A stretch of DNA of 64,000 nt from Azospirillum brasilense (GCF_007827795.1 NZ_VITI01000002.1:1-64000), one strand, 5' to 3'. Positions 42,114-52,158 are shown, counted from the stretch's first letter. Numbers and translations: made by a program. The notes: generated by a model not told the origin, from the letters alone.

Positions 42114-45100
42114 TCGAAGCGGGCCTGCAGGGTTGGGACGACCGGTCGGCGGACGATGTTCTGACCGACGCCATCGCACAGCATCGCGCGGGGAATCTGG
42201 ACGAGGCACGGGCACTCTACAGCCGCATCCTGTCCGCCGACCCATCCCATACCGATGCCCGGCACCTGTCCGGCATCGCCAACTATCAGGCCGGTCAGGC
42301 CGCGCAAGCCTCGGCGTGCTTCCGGGCGACCCTGGCGATCGATCCGTCCTTCGCCGCCGCCTACAACAGCCTGGGCAACGTCCTGGCCGACCGGAGCCGT
42401 CCGGACGATGCGGCCCGCGCCTATCGCCGCGCCATCGCGCTTCAGGACGGCTATGCGGAGGCGCTCGGCAATCTCGGTCTGCTTCTGCAGGCGCAGGAGC
42501 GGATCGACGATGCCATCGCCGCTTATGAGGCGGCGCTGCGCGCCGATCCCGGGCGCACCGCGACCCGCTTCGATGTGGCGGTGCTCCTCCGCCGCCGCGG
42601 TCGTCTGGACGAGGCCGCCCTGGCTTTCTACCAAGTGGTCCAGGCGCAGCCGGACCATGCCGAGGCCTGGCGCAGCCTGGCGCTCGTGCTGCGCGTCCTG
42701 AACCATTCCGACGCGGAACTGTGCCTGCGCCGCGCCCTGTCCGATGATCCGACGGACCGCGAAGTGGCGCGGGGCCTGGGAACGCTTCTGAACGAGCGCG
42801 GCGACTTCGCCGAGGCGGTGGCGGTTCTGGCTCCGGCGGTGGATGCCGACACGGGCACGGGCACGGGCCGGGACGCGCGACTGCTCTTCCATTTGGGCAG
42901 CGCGCTTCAGGGGGGCGACCGTCTGGCGGAGGCGGCTGCCCGCTATCGTGAAGCGCTGTCGCAGGACCCGCTGCTGGCAGGGGCGTGGAACAATCTTGGC
43001 GTGGCGCTGCTCGACCTGGGAGACCACGCCGCCGCGGTGATGGCGCTGCGAGCGTGCATCGCGTTGCGGCCCACCGATGCGGTGGCCTTTAACAATCTGG
43101 GCACCGGTCTCGACGGCGTTGAGCGACCGGATGAGGCCGCCGGCGTCTTCCAGCGAGCGCTGATCATTCAGCCGGACTATGGCAAGGCGCTGAACAATCT
43201 CGGCAATTCCCGCCGGGCCGCGCGCCGGGCGGAGGCCGCTGCCGCGCTGTACCGGCGGGCGCTGATCGTCCAACCGGACTATCCCGACAGCTACACCAAC
43301 CTCGGCAACGTCCTCAAGGATTGGGACGACTGGCCGGGTGCGCTGCGCCTGCACCGGCGCGCGGTTCGTCTGGCACCGCGGAGCGCCATCGCGCTGACCA
43401 CCCTGGGTCTTGCCCTGAATGTGCTGGGACGGAACGAGGAGGCGGAAGCCGCGCATCGGCGCGCTCTGTCCATCGACGCGGGGCATGCGGAAGCCTATGC
43501 CAACCTCGGCATGCTGCAATGGCAGTCAACGCGCGTTGTGGAAGCGGAGCGAACCCTGCGCCGCGCCCTGCGCATCGACCCGACCCTGGCGGCGGCACGG
43601 CTGAACTTCGCCCTGGTCAGCCTCGCGAGCGGCAATCTGCCGGAGGGCTGGGATGCCTATCAGGACCGGTTCAAGGCCAAGGAGCATCCGGAGCGAACCA
43701 TCGCGGCGCCGCTCTGGCGGGATGACGGAGCGGCCGTCCGCCGGCTTCTGGTCTGGCGCGAGCAGGGGGTGGGGGACGAACTGATGTTCGCCTCCTGCTA
43801 CCCCGCCCTAGCGGATCGCGTGGCGGCGAACCGGATCGGTCAGGTCATCCTGGAGTGCGACCGTCGGCTGGTCAGCCTGTTCAGCCGCTCCTTCCCCTGG
43901 GCCACCGTCCGGGGGGAAACCGCGGCTGCCGACGGAACGGAGACCCTGGTCCCTCCGGACTGCGACGCCCACATCGCCGCGGGCGCTCTCCCACGCCTCC
44001 TGCGTCCGGATCTGGCGAGCTTCCCGCCCCGTCCCTGGCTGGTGCCCGACCCGGAACGCCTCGCCGTCTGGCGGGAGCGGCTCGCCGCCCTGGGGCCGGG
44101 GCTGAGGATCGGCATCGCCTGGCGCAGCCAATTGATGACGACCGAACGGAAGGCCGCCTACATCACTCTGGAAGCGTTCGCGCCTCTGTGCGCGATTCCC
44201 GGAGTGGTGCTCGTCAATCTGCAGTACGGGGATTGCGCGGCGGAGATCGCGGCGGCGGAGGCGCGCTTCGGCGTGACCATCCACCGCTGGGACGATCTGA
44301 ATCTCAAGGATGATTTCGAGGGTGCGGCGGCCCTGACCGCTTCGCTCGATCTGGTCATCGCGCCCGCCGTGTCCACCGGCGAACTGGCGGGAGCCCTGGG
44401 CGTGCCGGCTTGGCGCATCGGCGCCCGCGACTGGACGCAGCTCGGCACCGGCGTCCGCCCCTGGTACCCGACGATGCGCCTGTTCCAGCCCCGCCCCGGC
44501 GAGACTCTGGCAGCCGTCATGGCGCGCATCGCCCTGACCCTGCGCGCTCTGGCGCGGCCGGTCGAGGGCATCACCAGCCGTCCAACCGCCGCACCCGTGG
44601 ATGTCGCCCCGGTGGTGGCCAAGGCCATCGCCCACTACCGCGCCGGGGCGCTGAAGGAGGCGGAGGAGCATTGCCGGACGGCGCTGGACGCCCTGCCGGA
44701 GCATCCCGTAGCCCTCCATCTCCTGGGAATTCTGCGGCTTCGCCAAGGCGATGCCGGCGACGCGGTGGTGGTGCTGGCCCTCGCGGTGAAGGCCGATCCC
44801 GACAACGCCGCCGCCCATGCCGCGCTGGCCGATGCCTGCAAGGCGACTGGTCGGCACGATGCCGCTCTGGCGGTGCAGCGCAACGCCGTGCTTCTCCGTC
44901 CGGACGCGGCGGAGCATTGGCTCAACCGCACCGCCCTCCTGCGGGGGCGTGGCGACGCCGAGGATGCGGAAGCCTGCGCGCGGCGCGCCCTGCGACTTCA
45001 CCCGGTGCTCGGCGTGGCGCACACCCATCTGGGGCACCTGCTCGCCGAGCGCGGGGACCGGGCGGGGGCGGAGCGGAGCCATCGGCGGGCGCTTGCCCTG

Positions 45101-48094
45101 ACGCCGTCGGAGGTGGATGCGCTGGTGAGCCTCGGCGCGCTCCACCTGAGGGCCGACCGGCCAGCGGAGGCGGAGCGGCTGTTGCGTCGCGCCACCGTGA
45201 CCGCACCCGACGCCGCCGTCGCCTGGAGCCACCGGGGCAGCGCGCTCGACCGGCTGGGTCGTGTCGAGGAGGCGTTCGCCTGCCACGGCCGGGCGGTCGA
45301 CCGAGCGCCGGAGATGGCGGAGGCTCAGGCGAATCTCGCCATGCATTGGGCGCGGCGGCAGCGACCGGCCGAGGCCATCGCCGCCTACCGTCAGGCCATC
45401 CGGATCGATCCGGCGCTGCCGACCGCTCATTACAACCTGTCGCTCCTGCTTCTGGAGCAGGGGGAGCTTCGCCCCGGATGGGCGGAGCATGACTGGCGCT
45501 TCAACACCCCCCAGTTCGGCGACCAGAAGCGGCGCTTCGCCGCGCGGCCCTGGCGTGGCGAGAACGTCGCCTCCGCCCGCCTGCTGGTCTGGCGGGAGCA
45601 GGGGGTGGGCGACGAGATTCTCTTCGCCTCCTGCTATCCCGATCTGCTGCGCCGCGCCGGGCATCTGGTGGTCGAATGCGACCGCCGTCTGGTGTCGCTC
45701 TTCGCACGCTCCCTCCCCGGAGCGACGGTCCGCCCGCCGACCGTGGAGCCGCGTGACGTGGACGTGCAGGTCGCCGCCGCGTCGCTACCGCGGTTTCTGC
45801 GGTCCGATAGGAAGCGGTTCCCGGCCCGGCCCTGGCTGGTGCCCGATCCCGGACGTGTGGACCACTGGCGGGACCGGCTGGCCGTTCTGGGGCCGGGACT
45901 GAGGGTCGGCATCGCGTGGCGCAGCCAGATCATGGATGGGGAGCGGCGGGCCGCCTACGTCACGCTCGACGCCTTGGCGCCGCTGTTCGCCGTGCCGGGC
46001 GTGGTCTTCGTCAATCTGCAGTACGGGGATTGCGAGGCGGAGATCGCGGCGGCGGAGGCTCGCTTCGGCGTGACCATCCACCGCTGGGACGATCTCAATC
46101 TCAAGGACGACTTCGAGGGCGCGGCGGCCCTGACGGCCAATCTGGATCTCGTCCTCACGCCCGCAGTCTCCTCCGGCGAACTGGCCGGCGCCCTCGGCGT
46201 GCCGGTGTGGCGCTTTGGGCATCGCGACTGGACGCAGCTCGGCACCGGCGTCCGTCCCTGGTTCCCGTCGATGCGACTCTTCCAACCACGCCCCTGCGAA
46301 GGGCTGGACGCCGTCATGGGCCGGATGGCGGCCACGCTGCGCCGGCTCATGCCCGGGGACGACGAACCGCCGCCCGGCGATGTTGCATGTGATCCGGACG
46401 CGCTGCTGGACACCGCCGCCGCCCATCACCGGGACGGTCGGCTGGCCGAGGCGGCTCCGCTGTACGAGCGCGTGCTGACGGCGCGGGCCGACCACCCGGT
46501 CGCTCTTCACCTGTCGGGATTGCTGGCGCACCAAAGCGGCGATTCCGATGCGGGTGCGGCGCGCATCACCCGTGCCCTGGACGCGCTGCCCACTTACGGT
46601 GCGGCCCAATCGAGCCTGGGAACCGTGCTGCTGGCGCTTGGCCGTGCGCCGGAGGCCGTGCGTCGGTTCCGTTTGGCGCTCGCCCTGCAGCCCGCCGCCG
46701 CGGCCACTCTGACCAATCTCGGCAACGCGCTGGAGGCGGCGCACGAGCTGACCGCCGCCGCCGAGGCTCACCGCCGGGCAACCTTGGCCGACCCGGTGCT
46801 GGCGGAGGCGCATGACAATTGGGGCGCCGTGCTGACCCGGCTCGGCGCGTTGGAGGCGGCCGAGGGGCGCCATCGCCACGCCCTGCGCCTGGCCCCGGAC
46901 CGCGAGGTTGGCTGGCTCAATCTGGGGGTGGCGCTGCGCCGGGTGGGGCGGCTGGACGACGCGCGGCGGGCGCTGGTCCGCGCGCTGGCCCTGGCGCCGG
47001 CGCAAGAGGATGCGTTGGGCAACCTGGGCCGATTGCTGCGGGACCGGGGCGAAGCCGTCGCGGCGGAGCGCTGGTGCCGCCGTGCCCTGGCGGTTGAGCC
47101 GGGGCATCCGGCGGCCGCCTTCAACCTCGGGCTGCTGGATCTGGCCCGCGGCCGGCTGGAGACGGGCTGGGCCGGCTACGACGCCCGCTTCCGCGCCCGT
47201 GAGCTGTCCGGTGCCGCCCGGGTCGTCCCGGTTCCCGCCTGGGAGGGGGAGGACCCCTCCGGCCTTCGCTTTCTGGTCTGGGCGGAACAGGGGATCGGTG
47301 ACGAGATCCTGTTCGCCGGTTGCCTGGACGAGCTGATCGCGCGGGCCGCCGCCGTGGTGGTGGAGTGCGACCGACGGCTGGTGCCGCTGTTCGCGCGGTC
47401 CTTCCCCCGCGCGGAGTGGCGTCCGGCCCCGGCGGACCCGGAGGCGCCCTGCGCCGGCATCGACCGCCACGTCGCCATGGGATCGTTGCCACGCTGGTTG
47501 CGGACCCGCCTCGACCACTTTCCGCAACGCCCATCCTTTCTGACCGCCGACCCGAAGCGGGCCGCCCGTTGGCGGGAGAGGGTGGACGCGCTCGGCCCCG
47601 GCCTGAAGGTCGGCATTGCGTGGCGCAGCGGGCTGATGACGGCGGAGCGTCGCGGAGCCTACGCACCGCTGGACATGTGGGGGCCGGTGTTCGCGCTGCC
47701 GGGGGTGGTTGTCGTCACCCTGCAATACGGTGACTGCGCCGCCGAGATCGCCGAGGCGGAGCGTCGGTTCGGCGTGACCATCCACCGCTGGGACGATCTG
47801 GACCTGAAGGACGACCTGGATGGCGTGGCGGCCCTGATGACGGCGCTCGACCTTGTCGTCACGCCGGCGAGTTCGGTGGGGGAATTGGCGGGAGCGCTGG
47901 GCATGCCGGTCTGGCGGTTCGGGCCACCGGGCGATTGGACGGCGCTCGGCACCGGGGCGCGGCCCTGGTTCCCGACCATGGCTTTGATCCCCGCGCCGCC
48001 GGGACAGCCGGCGTCCGGCGCCTTGCCGACAATCGCGCGCCGTCTGGCCGGGCTCCGTCCCAAGGCGGCGCCAGTCGTCGGAAAGAAAACATAA
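42110..48094 (+). CDS. Giant TPR-glycosyltransferase with three modules (FlmG-like)
   Basis: 1994 residues built of three head-to-tail TPR+GT modules. TPR blocks span about 10-530, 835-1140 and 1430-1705. GT-like domains span about 540-815, 1155-1410 and 1718-1994, each opening with LVW(R/A)EQG(V/I)GDE and continuing with GIAWRS, LQYGDC.AEIA, HRWDDL.LKDD and GELAGALG. Cytosolic, no membrane segment. Caulobacter FlmG has one such pair and glycosylates flagellin. Start is GTG 42110, coupled to flbT by a 4-bp overlap. The first and second GT domains are nearly identical in DNA over 126 bp. Confidence 0.85.
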   Translation: MIEAGLQGWDDRSADDVLTDAIAQHRAGNLDEARALYSRILSADPSHTDARHLSGIANYQAGQAAQASACFRATLAIDPSFAAAYNSLGNVLADRSRPDDAARAYRRAIALQDGYAEALGNLGLLLQAQERIDDAIAAYEAALRADPGRTATRFDVAVLLRRRGRLDEAALAFYQVVQAQPDHAEAWRSLALVLRVLNHSDAELCLRRALSDDPTDREVARGLGTLLNERGDFAEAVAVLAPAVDADTGTGTGRDARLLFHLGSALQGGDRLAEAAARYREALSQDPLLAGAWNNLGVALLDLGDHAAAVMALRACIALRPTDAVAFNNLGTGLDGVERPDEAAGVFQRALIIQPDYGKALNNLGNSRRAARRAEAAAALYRRALIVQPDYPDSYTNLGNVLKDWDDWPGALRLHRRAVRLAPRSAIALTTLGLALNVLGRNEEAEAAHRRALSIDAGHAEAYANLGMLQWQSTRVVEAERTLRRALRIDPTLAAARLNFALVSLASGNLPEGWDAYQDRFKAKEHPERTIAAPLWRDDGAAVRRLLVWREQGVGDELMFASCYPALADRVAANRIGQVILECDRRLVSLFSRSFPWATVRGETAAADGTETLVPPDCDAHIAAGALPRLLRPDLASFPPRPWLVPDPERLAVWRERLAALGPGLRIGIAWRSQLMTTERKAAYITLEAFAPLCAIPGVVLVNLQYGDCAAEIAAAEARFGVTIHRWDDLNLKDDFEGAAALTASLDLVIAPAVSTGELAGALGVPAWRIGARDWTQLGTGVRPWYPTMRLFQPRPGETLAAVMARIALTLRALARPVEGITSRPTAAPVDVAPVVAKAIAHYRAGALKEAEEHCRTALDALPEHPVALHLLGILRLRQGDAGDAVVVLALAVKADPDNAAAHAALADACKATGRHDAALAVQRNAVLLRPDAAEHWLNRTALLRGRGDAEDAEACARRALRLHPVLGVAHTHLGHLLAERGDRAGAERSHRRALALTPSEVDALVSLGALHLRADRPAEAERLLRRATVTAPDAAVAWSHRGSALDRLGRVEEAFACHGRAVDRAPEMAEAQANLAMHWARRQRPAEAIAAYRQAIRIDPALPTAHYNLSLLLLEQGELRPGWAEHDWRFNTPQFGDQKRRFAARPWRGENVASARLLVWREQGVGDEILFASCYPDLLRRAGHLVVECDRRLVSLFARSLPGATVRPPTVEPRDVDVQVAAASLPRFLRSDRKRFPARPWLVPDPGRVDHWRDRLAVLGPGLRVGIAWRSQIMDGERRAAYVTLDALAPLFAVPGVVFVNLQYGDCEAEIAAAEARFGVTIHRWDDLNLKDDFEGAAALTANLDLVLTPAVSSGELAGALGVPVWRFGHRDWTQLGTGVRPWFPSMRLFQPRPCEGLDAVMGRMAATLRRLMPGDDEPPPGDVACDPDALLDTAAAHHRDGRLAEAAPLYERVLTARADHPVALHLSGLLAHQSGDSDAGAARITRALDALPTYGAAQSSLGTVLLALGRAPEAVRRFRLALALQPAAAATLTNLGNALEAAHELTAAAEAHRRATLADPVLAEAHDNWGAVLTRLGALEAAEGRHRHALRLAPDREVGWLNLGVALRRVGRLDDARRALVRALALAPAQEDALGNLGRLLRDRGEAVAAERWCRRALAVEPGHPAAAFNLGLLDLARGRLETGWAGYDARFRARELSGAARVVPVPAWEGEDPSGLRFLVWAEQGIGDEILFAGCLDELIARAAAVVVECDRRLVPLFARSFPRAEWRPAPADPEAPCAGIDRHVAMGSLPRWLRTRLDHFPQRPSFLTADPKRAARWRERVDALGPGLKVGIAWRSGLMTAERRGAYAPLDMWGPVFALPGVVVVTLQYGDCAAEIAEAERRFGVTIHRWDDLDLKDDLDGVAALMTALDLVVTPASSVGELAGALGMPVWRFGPPGDWTALGTGARPWFPTMALIPAPPGQPASGALPTIARRLAGLRPKAAPVVGKKT
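44216..44341 (+). repeat. Internal DNA repeat, copy 1 (GT domain 1)
   Basis: From AATCTGCAGTACGGGGATTG this 126-bp stretch matches 46013-46138 with about eight mismatches, most in third codon positions. It encodes NLQYGDCAAEIAAAEARFGV and the start of the HRWDDL region. The identity exceeds that between either copy and GT domain 3, pointing to recent duplication or gene conversion. Confidence 0.8.
46013..46138 (+). repeat. Internal DNA repeat, copy 2 (GT domain 2)
   Basis: Partner of the 126-bp repeat at 44216. The copies are in the same frame, 1797 bp (599 codons) apart, which approximates the length of one TPR+GT module. Confidence 0.8.
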
Positions 48095-48099
48095 AGAAA

Positions 48100-48134
48100 G
48101 CCGGGAGCGAACCGTCCGCCGCTCCCGACTTTTC
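48100..48134. terminator. Terminator between convergent genes
   Basis: CGGGAGCG (48102-48109) pairs with CGCTCCCG (48120-48127), followed by ACTTTTC on the plus strand and preceded by AAAGAAAG, so T-rich on the minus strand too. It likely ends both the giant TPR gene and the convergent YdcH gene. Confidence 0.75.
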
Positions 48135-48158
48135 GAATCGGATCGATCCGGAAGGGTG

Positions 48159-48341
48159 TTAATTCACCCTGTGACTGGTTCTGGCCAAGCGATCAATTTC
48201 TTCCTTGAGGTGGAGCTTCTCAAGCTTCATCCGCTTGATGGCACTATCGTCAGGCCACGAACGCTTCTCCTCGTCGAGGATGGCGCGGTCGAGACGCAGG
48301 TGCTTTTCCTGCAAGGAAGATAGGCGAGCATCAGTGTGCAT
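48159..48341 (-). CDS. YdcH family (DUF465) small protein
   Basis: 60 residues, helical, Lys/Glu/Leu-rich. LSSLQEKHLRLDRAILDEEK and LKLEKLHLKEEIDRL-type heptads match the DUF465/YdcH family of short coiled-coil proteins, whose function is unknown. GGAGAGCAGCCC precedes the ATG. Convergent with the giant TPR gene. Confidence 0.88.
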   Translation of the reverse strand: MHTDARLSSLQEKHLRLDRAILDEEKRSWPDDSAIKRMKLEKLHLKEEIDRLARTSHRVN

Positions 48342-48567
48342 GGGCTGCTCTCCGTCAGATCGAACCGGCTCCTGCCAAGTCCGGCAGGCCGGAAACCATA
48401 GTGTTCACCCATCCGTGCTGCCAAACAACCCCAAACTTTTGTCCTAGTACTCCAAAGACGGGGGGTGACCGCCCCTTACGATGGGGGGGTAGGACGATTC
48501 GCCGCATAGGCCTGCCTTTTGCCGTTCGTTGCGGAATTAGACCAAAAGGCGGAGTTTCCTTGCGTCG

Positions 48568-51500
48568 TCATACCTCGTCGGGGTTGGGGTTCGTCATCAT
48601 CCGGGTCAGCATCCGGGCAATTCGGCGGAGCAGGTCGGCGGAGGTCTCGCCGGGGTGTGGCGCGATCAGCCTTTGGGTGGGGAACCAGGGCCGCACCCCG
48701 CTGCCCATCCAGGTCCAGTCACGGCTGCCCAGCCGCCAGACCGGCACCCCCAGGGAGCCCGCCAACTCACCGGCGGCGGTGGCGGGCAGGATGACGAGGT
48801 CGAGCGCCGCCATCAGGGCCGCCACGCCCTCCAGATCGTTCTTCAGGTCCAGATCGTCCCAGCGATGGACGCGCTGCACGCCGTCCGGCTCGATGGAGGC
48901 CAATTCGGCGGCGCAGTCGCCGTATTGCAGGTTGACGATGCGGAGGCCGGGCACCTCCAGCAGCGGCAGCCAATCCGTGATGCGGGTGTAGGCGCCTTCG
49001 CGGTGCGCCGTGACGATCTGGCTGCGCCAACTGATGCCCACCTTCAGGCCGGGGCCGAGCGCGTCCACCCGCTCCCGCCAGAGGGCGGCCCGTTCCAGGT
49101 CCGGAGTTAGGAAGGACGGGCGGGCCGGAAAGCGCTCCAGCCGGTCCCGCCGCAGGGCGGGCAGGGAGCCGGCGGCGATCTGCAGGTCGCAATCCGGCGG
49201 GTCGAACCGCTCCCGCCCGTCGGCGGTGACGGATTCCGCCCGCACGGTTGCCCAGGGAAAGGCGCGGGCGTAGAGGGACACCAGGCGCGCATCGCACTCC
49301 AGGACCACGGACCCGCCGCTCTCCTTGAGGTCGCCGAAGACGGAGGCGAAGAGGATCTCGTCGCCCAGCCCCTGCTCCGGCCAGACCAGCAGACGGCGCC
49401 CGTGCAGGGGCTCGCCGTTCCAGACGGGCAGCGCGATGCGGCGCGCCCGCTGAAGCTGGCGGGCGGAGAAACGGCGACCGTAACCGGCCCAGCCGGTGAC
49501 GAGGTCGCCGTCCGCCAGGGCCATCAGCCCGACGTTCCAGGCGGCGAGCGCCAGCCCGGGAGCCACCCGCAGGGCGCGGTCGAGGAAGTGCCGGCAGAGG
49601 GCCGGACGATCCGCCATCTTGGCGAGGGTGCCCAGGTTGTTCAGGGTGTCGGCGGAGTCCGGCCGCAGGGTCAGGGCGCGCCGGTAATGGGCCGCGGCGT
49701 CGTCGAAGCGTCCTTCCACTTCGCAGGCGTAGCCCAGGTTGGTGTGGGCCGCCGGGTTGGCCGGGGCGAGATGGATGGACCGGCGGTGCCAGCGCTTGGC
49801 CTCGGCCAGCCGGTCCGGCCCGTTCATGCTCAGCCCCATGTGGGTCATCGCCTCGGGGAAGTCCGGGCGCAGCGCGATCGCCCGGCGGAAGCAGGCGAGG
49901 GCGTGGTCCGGGCGGTTCAGGGCCTGCTGGACGAGGCCCAGATGGTTCCAGGCGGTGGGGAAATCCGGATCGATCCGGAGCGCCGCCGCGATGTTGCGCT
50001 CCGCCTCCGCGTGATGGCCCGCCTGATGCCGGGTCAGGCCGAGAAGATGGAGCGCGTCGCCGTGCCGTGGCGCCAGATCGAGGACCGCGCGGTAGGCCGC
50101 CATGGCGTCGTCCAGCCGCCCCGCCCGGTGCAGGGCGATGGCGTGGTTCAACAAGGCTTCCGGATCGGCGGGCGGCGGCGACGTCGGGGCCGAGGGGGGA
50201 GCGGCCACGCGGTCGGGAACAGGGGGCGGAGCGGGCCGCATCGCGGCAAGGCCGCGCGCCATGCCCGCCAGCACCTCGCCGAAGGTTTCGCCTGCACGTG
50301 GCTGGAACAGACGCATCGTCGGGAACCAGGGGCGGACGGCGGTGCCGAGCTGCGTCCAGTCGCGGTGCCCGAAGCGCCACACCGGCACGCCCAAGGCCCC
50401 GGCCAACTCACCCGCCGCCATCGCCGGGGTGATGACGAGGTCCAGATTGGCGGTCAGGGCCGCCGCGGCTTCGAAATCGTCCCTCAGATCCAGATCGTCC
50501 CAGCGGTGGATGGTCACACCGAAGCGTTTCTCCGCCGCCGCGATCTCCGCCGCGCAGTCGCCGTATTGCAGGGTGACGAACACCATTCCCGGCAGCGCGA
50601 ACAGGGGCGCCCACTGGTCCAAGGTGGTGTAGGCGCCCTTGTGCTCGGGCGTCGCAAGCTGGCTGCGCCACGCGATGCCGACCTTCAGGCCCGGCCCAAG
50701 GGCATCCAACCGGTCCCGCCACAGGGCGGTGCGGGCCGGATCGGGCTTCAGCCAGGGCGTGAACTGGTCGAAGGAGGCGAGCGTTCCCCGCAGCAGTCCG
50801 GGTAGGCTGGCCGCCGGAATCTGAAGGTCGACGTCGGGGGGAACCATGGTTTCCCGCCCTTCGGCATCCAGCGTTTCCGCCCGCACCGTCGCGCGTGGGA
50901 AGGACCGGGCGAACAGGCCGACCAGCCGCGGGTCGGTTTCTATGGTCACCGGCCCGCCGCCCCAGGCGATCACATCGCCATAGCAGGAGGCGAACAGGAT
51001 CTCGTCCCCGATCCCCTGTTCCCGCCAGATCAGCAGTCGGCGCCGGCGCAGCCCCTCGCCGCGCCACCGCGGCGCGTCGATCCGCCGGTCGGGCAGAACC
51101 CGGCCGGCGGCGAAGCGCCGTTCGTAGCCCTCCCAGCCGCGCTCCAGCCGTCCGTGCAGAAGGGCGATGACGGCGAGGTTGTCGCTGGCGCTGGCGAGGT
51201 TCGGGTCGTGGGCCAGCGCCTCCTCGTAACAGGCTTCCGCCTTCGCGAACTGCCCCTGCGCCCGAAGCGCGTTGCCGAGGTTGTGGATGGCCTCGACGGC
51301 GTGGGGGTTCCGGCTGAGCACCTTGCGGAAGCACCGCTCGGCCTGGGCGGGGCGTCCCAGCTTCAGAAGAACGCTGCCCAGATCGTTCAGCGTCACCGGG
51401 TTGTCGGGTGCGCGCTTCAGCGCCTCACGGTAGGCGATCTCCGCACCCTCATAGGCGCCCTTGCGTTGCAGGGCGGTGCCGAGATTGTGGTGGGCCTTCG

Positions 51501-52158
51501 GGTCGTCGGGCCGCAGCCGCAGCGCGGCGCGGGCCTGGGCCAGCGCCTCGTCCAGCCGCCCGGCGGCGCTCAAGGCATCGCTGAGGTTGGTGTGGGCCTC
51601 GACCATCGCAGGGGCCAGCACCGCGGCGCGGGCGAAGGCGCGCAAGGCGTCGGCAAGGCGGTTCTGAGCGCGCAGCGCGTTGCCGAGGTTGTACCAGGCC
51701 TTGGCGTAGCCCGGTTCAAGCTCCACCGCCGTGGTGAAGGCCAGCGCCGCCAATCCCGGCAGCGCCTGCGCCTGGAAGGCGTTGCCCAGATTGTGGCGCG
51801 GCTGGGCCGACAGGGGAGTCAGCGCGGCGGCCATGCGGTGCGCGTCCGCCGCCTCGGCGTGGCGGTCCAGCGCGGCGAGCGCGCTTCCCAGATTGTCGTG
51901 GTAGTCGGCGACGCCGCCGGCCTGCCGGATGGCTTCCTCGATCAGCTCCACGGCGGGGCCGGGATGCCCGGCCTGGAGCGCCAGAACGCCCAGCAGATGC
52001 AGCGCGTCGGGGTGGCGCGGGTCGGCGGCCAGGACGGTGCGGTAGTCGCGTTCCGCATCGGCCAGCCGGCCCGCCCGATGGTGGGCGACGGCACGGCCGA
52101 GCCGGGCGGCGACGTCGTCCGGTGTCGTCGGCGAAGCCTGGTCGGGGGGCTGGTTCAT
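48568..52158 (-). CDS. TPR-glycosyltransferase protein with two modules (FlmG-like)
   Basis: 1196 residues: TPR (about 15-360), GT (about 370-635), a Pro-rich linker (PAPPPVPDRVAAPPSAPTSP, about 640-660), TPR (663-905) and GT (about 918-1196). GT domains open with LLIWREQGIGDEILFAS and LLVWPEQGLGDEILFAS and share the LQYGDCAAE and HRWDDLDL motifs of the giant protein, so both genes derive from one ancestor. I start at ATG 52158 (MNQPPDQ) with GGAAAAGGCGA upstream; 29 more residues are possible. It is divergent from the TPR-methyltransferase gene. Likely a cytosolic flagellin glycosyltransferase. Confidence 0.85.
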   Translation of the reverse strand: MNQPPDQASPTTPDDVAARLGRAVAHHRAGRLADAERDYRTVLAADPRHPDALHLLGVLALQAGHPGPAVELIEEAIRQAGGVADYHDNLGSALAALDRHAEAADAHRMAAALTPLSAQPRHNLGNAFQAQALPGLAALAFTTAVELEPGYAKAWYNLGNALRAQNRLADALRAFARAAVLAPAMVEAHTNLSDALSAAGRLDEALAQARAALRLRPDDPKAHHNLGTALQRKGAYEGAEIAYREALKRAPDNPVTLNDLGSVLLKLGRPAQAERCFRKVLSRNPHAVEAIHNLGNALRAQGQFAKAEACYEEALAHDPNLASASDNLAVIALLHGRLERGWEGYERRFAAGRVLPDRRIDAPRWRGEGLRRRRLLIWREQGIGDEILFASCYGDVIAWGGGPVTIETDPRLVGLFARSFPRATVRAETLDAEGRETMVPPDVDLQIPAASLPGLLRGTLASFDQFTPWLKPDPARTALWRDRLDALGPGLKVGIAWRSQLATPEHKGAYTTLDQWAPLFALPGMVFVTLQYGDCAAEIAAAEKRFGVTIHRWDDLDLRDDFEAAAALTANLDLVITPAMAAGELAGALGVPVWRFGHRDWTQLGTAVRPWFPTMRLFQPRAGETFGEVLAGMARGLAAMRPAPPPVPDRVAAPPSAPTSPPPADPEALLNHAIALHRAGRLDDAMAAYRAVLDLAPRHGDALHLLGLTRHQAGHHAEAERNIAAALRIDPDFPTAWNHLGLVQQALNRPDHALACFRRAIALRPDFPEAMTHMGLSMNGPDRLAEAKRWHRRSIHLAPANPAAHTNLGYACEVEGRFDDAAAHYRRALTLRPDSADTLNNLGTLAKMADRPALCRHFLDRALRVAPGLALAAWNVGLMALADGDLVTGWAGYGRRFSARQLQRARRIALPVWNGEPLHGRRLLVWPEQGLGDEILFASVFGDLKESGGSVVLECDARLVSLYARAFPWATVRAESVTADGRERFDPPDCDLQIAAGSLPALRRDRLERFPARPSFLTPDLERAALWRERVDALGPGLKVGISWRSQIVTAHREGAYTRITDWLPLLEVPGLRIVNLQYGDCAAELASIEPDGVQRVHRWDDLDLKNDLEGVAALMAALDLVILPATAAGELAGSLGVPVWRLGSRDWTWMGSGVRPWFPTQRLIAPHPGETSADLLRRIARMLTRMMTNPNPDEV

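Noticed and set aside
45785-47785. A 666-codon minus-strand frame inside the giant TPR gene
   Set aside because: Repetitive GC-rich shadow of the TPR/GT coding frame, no independent start signals or motifs.
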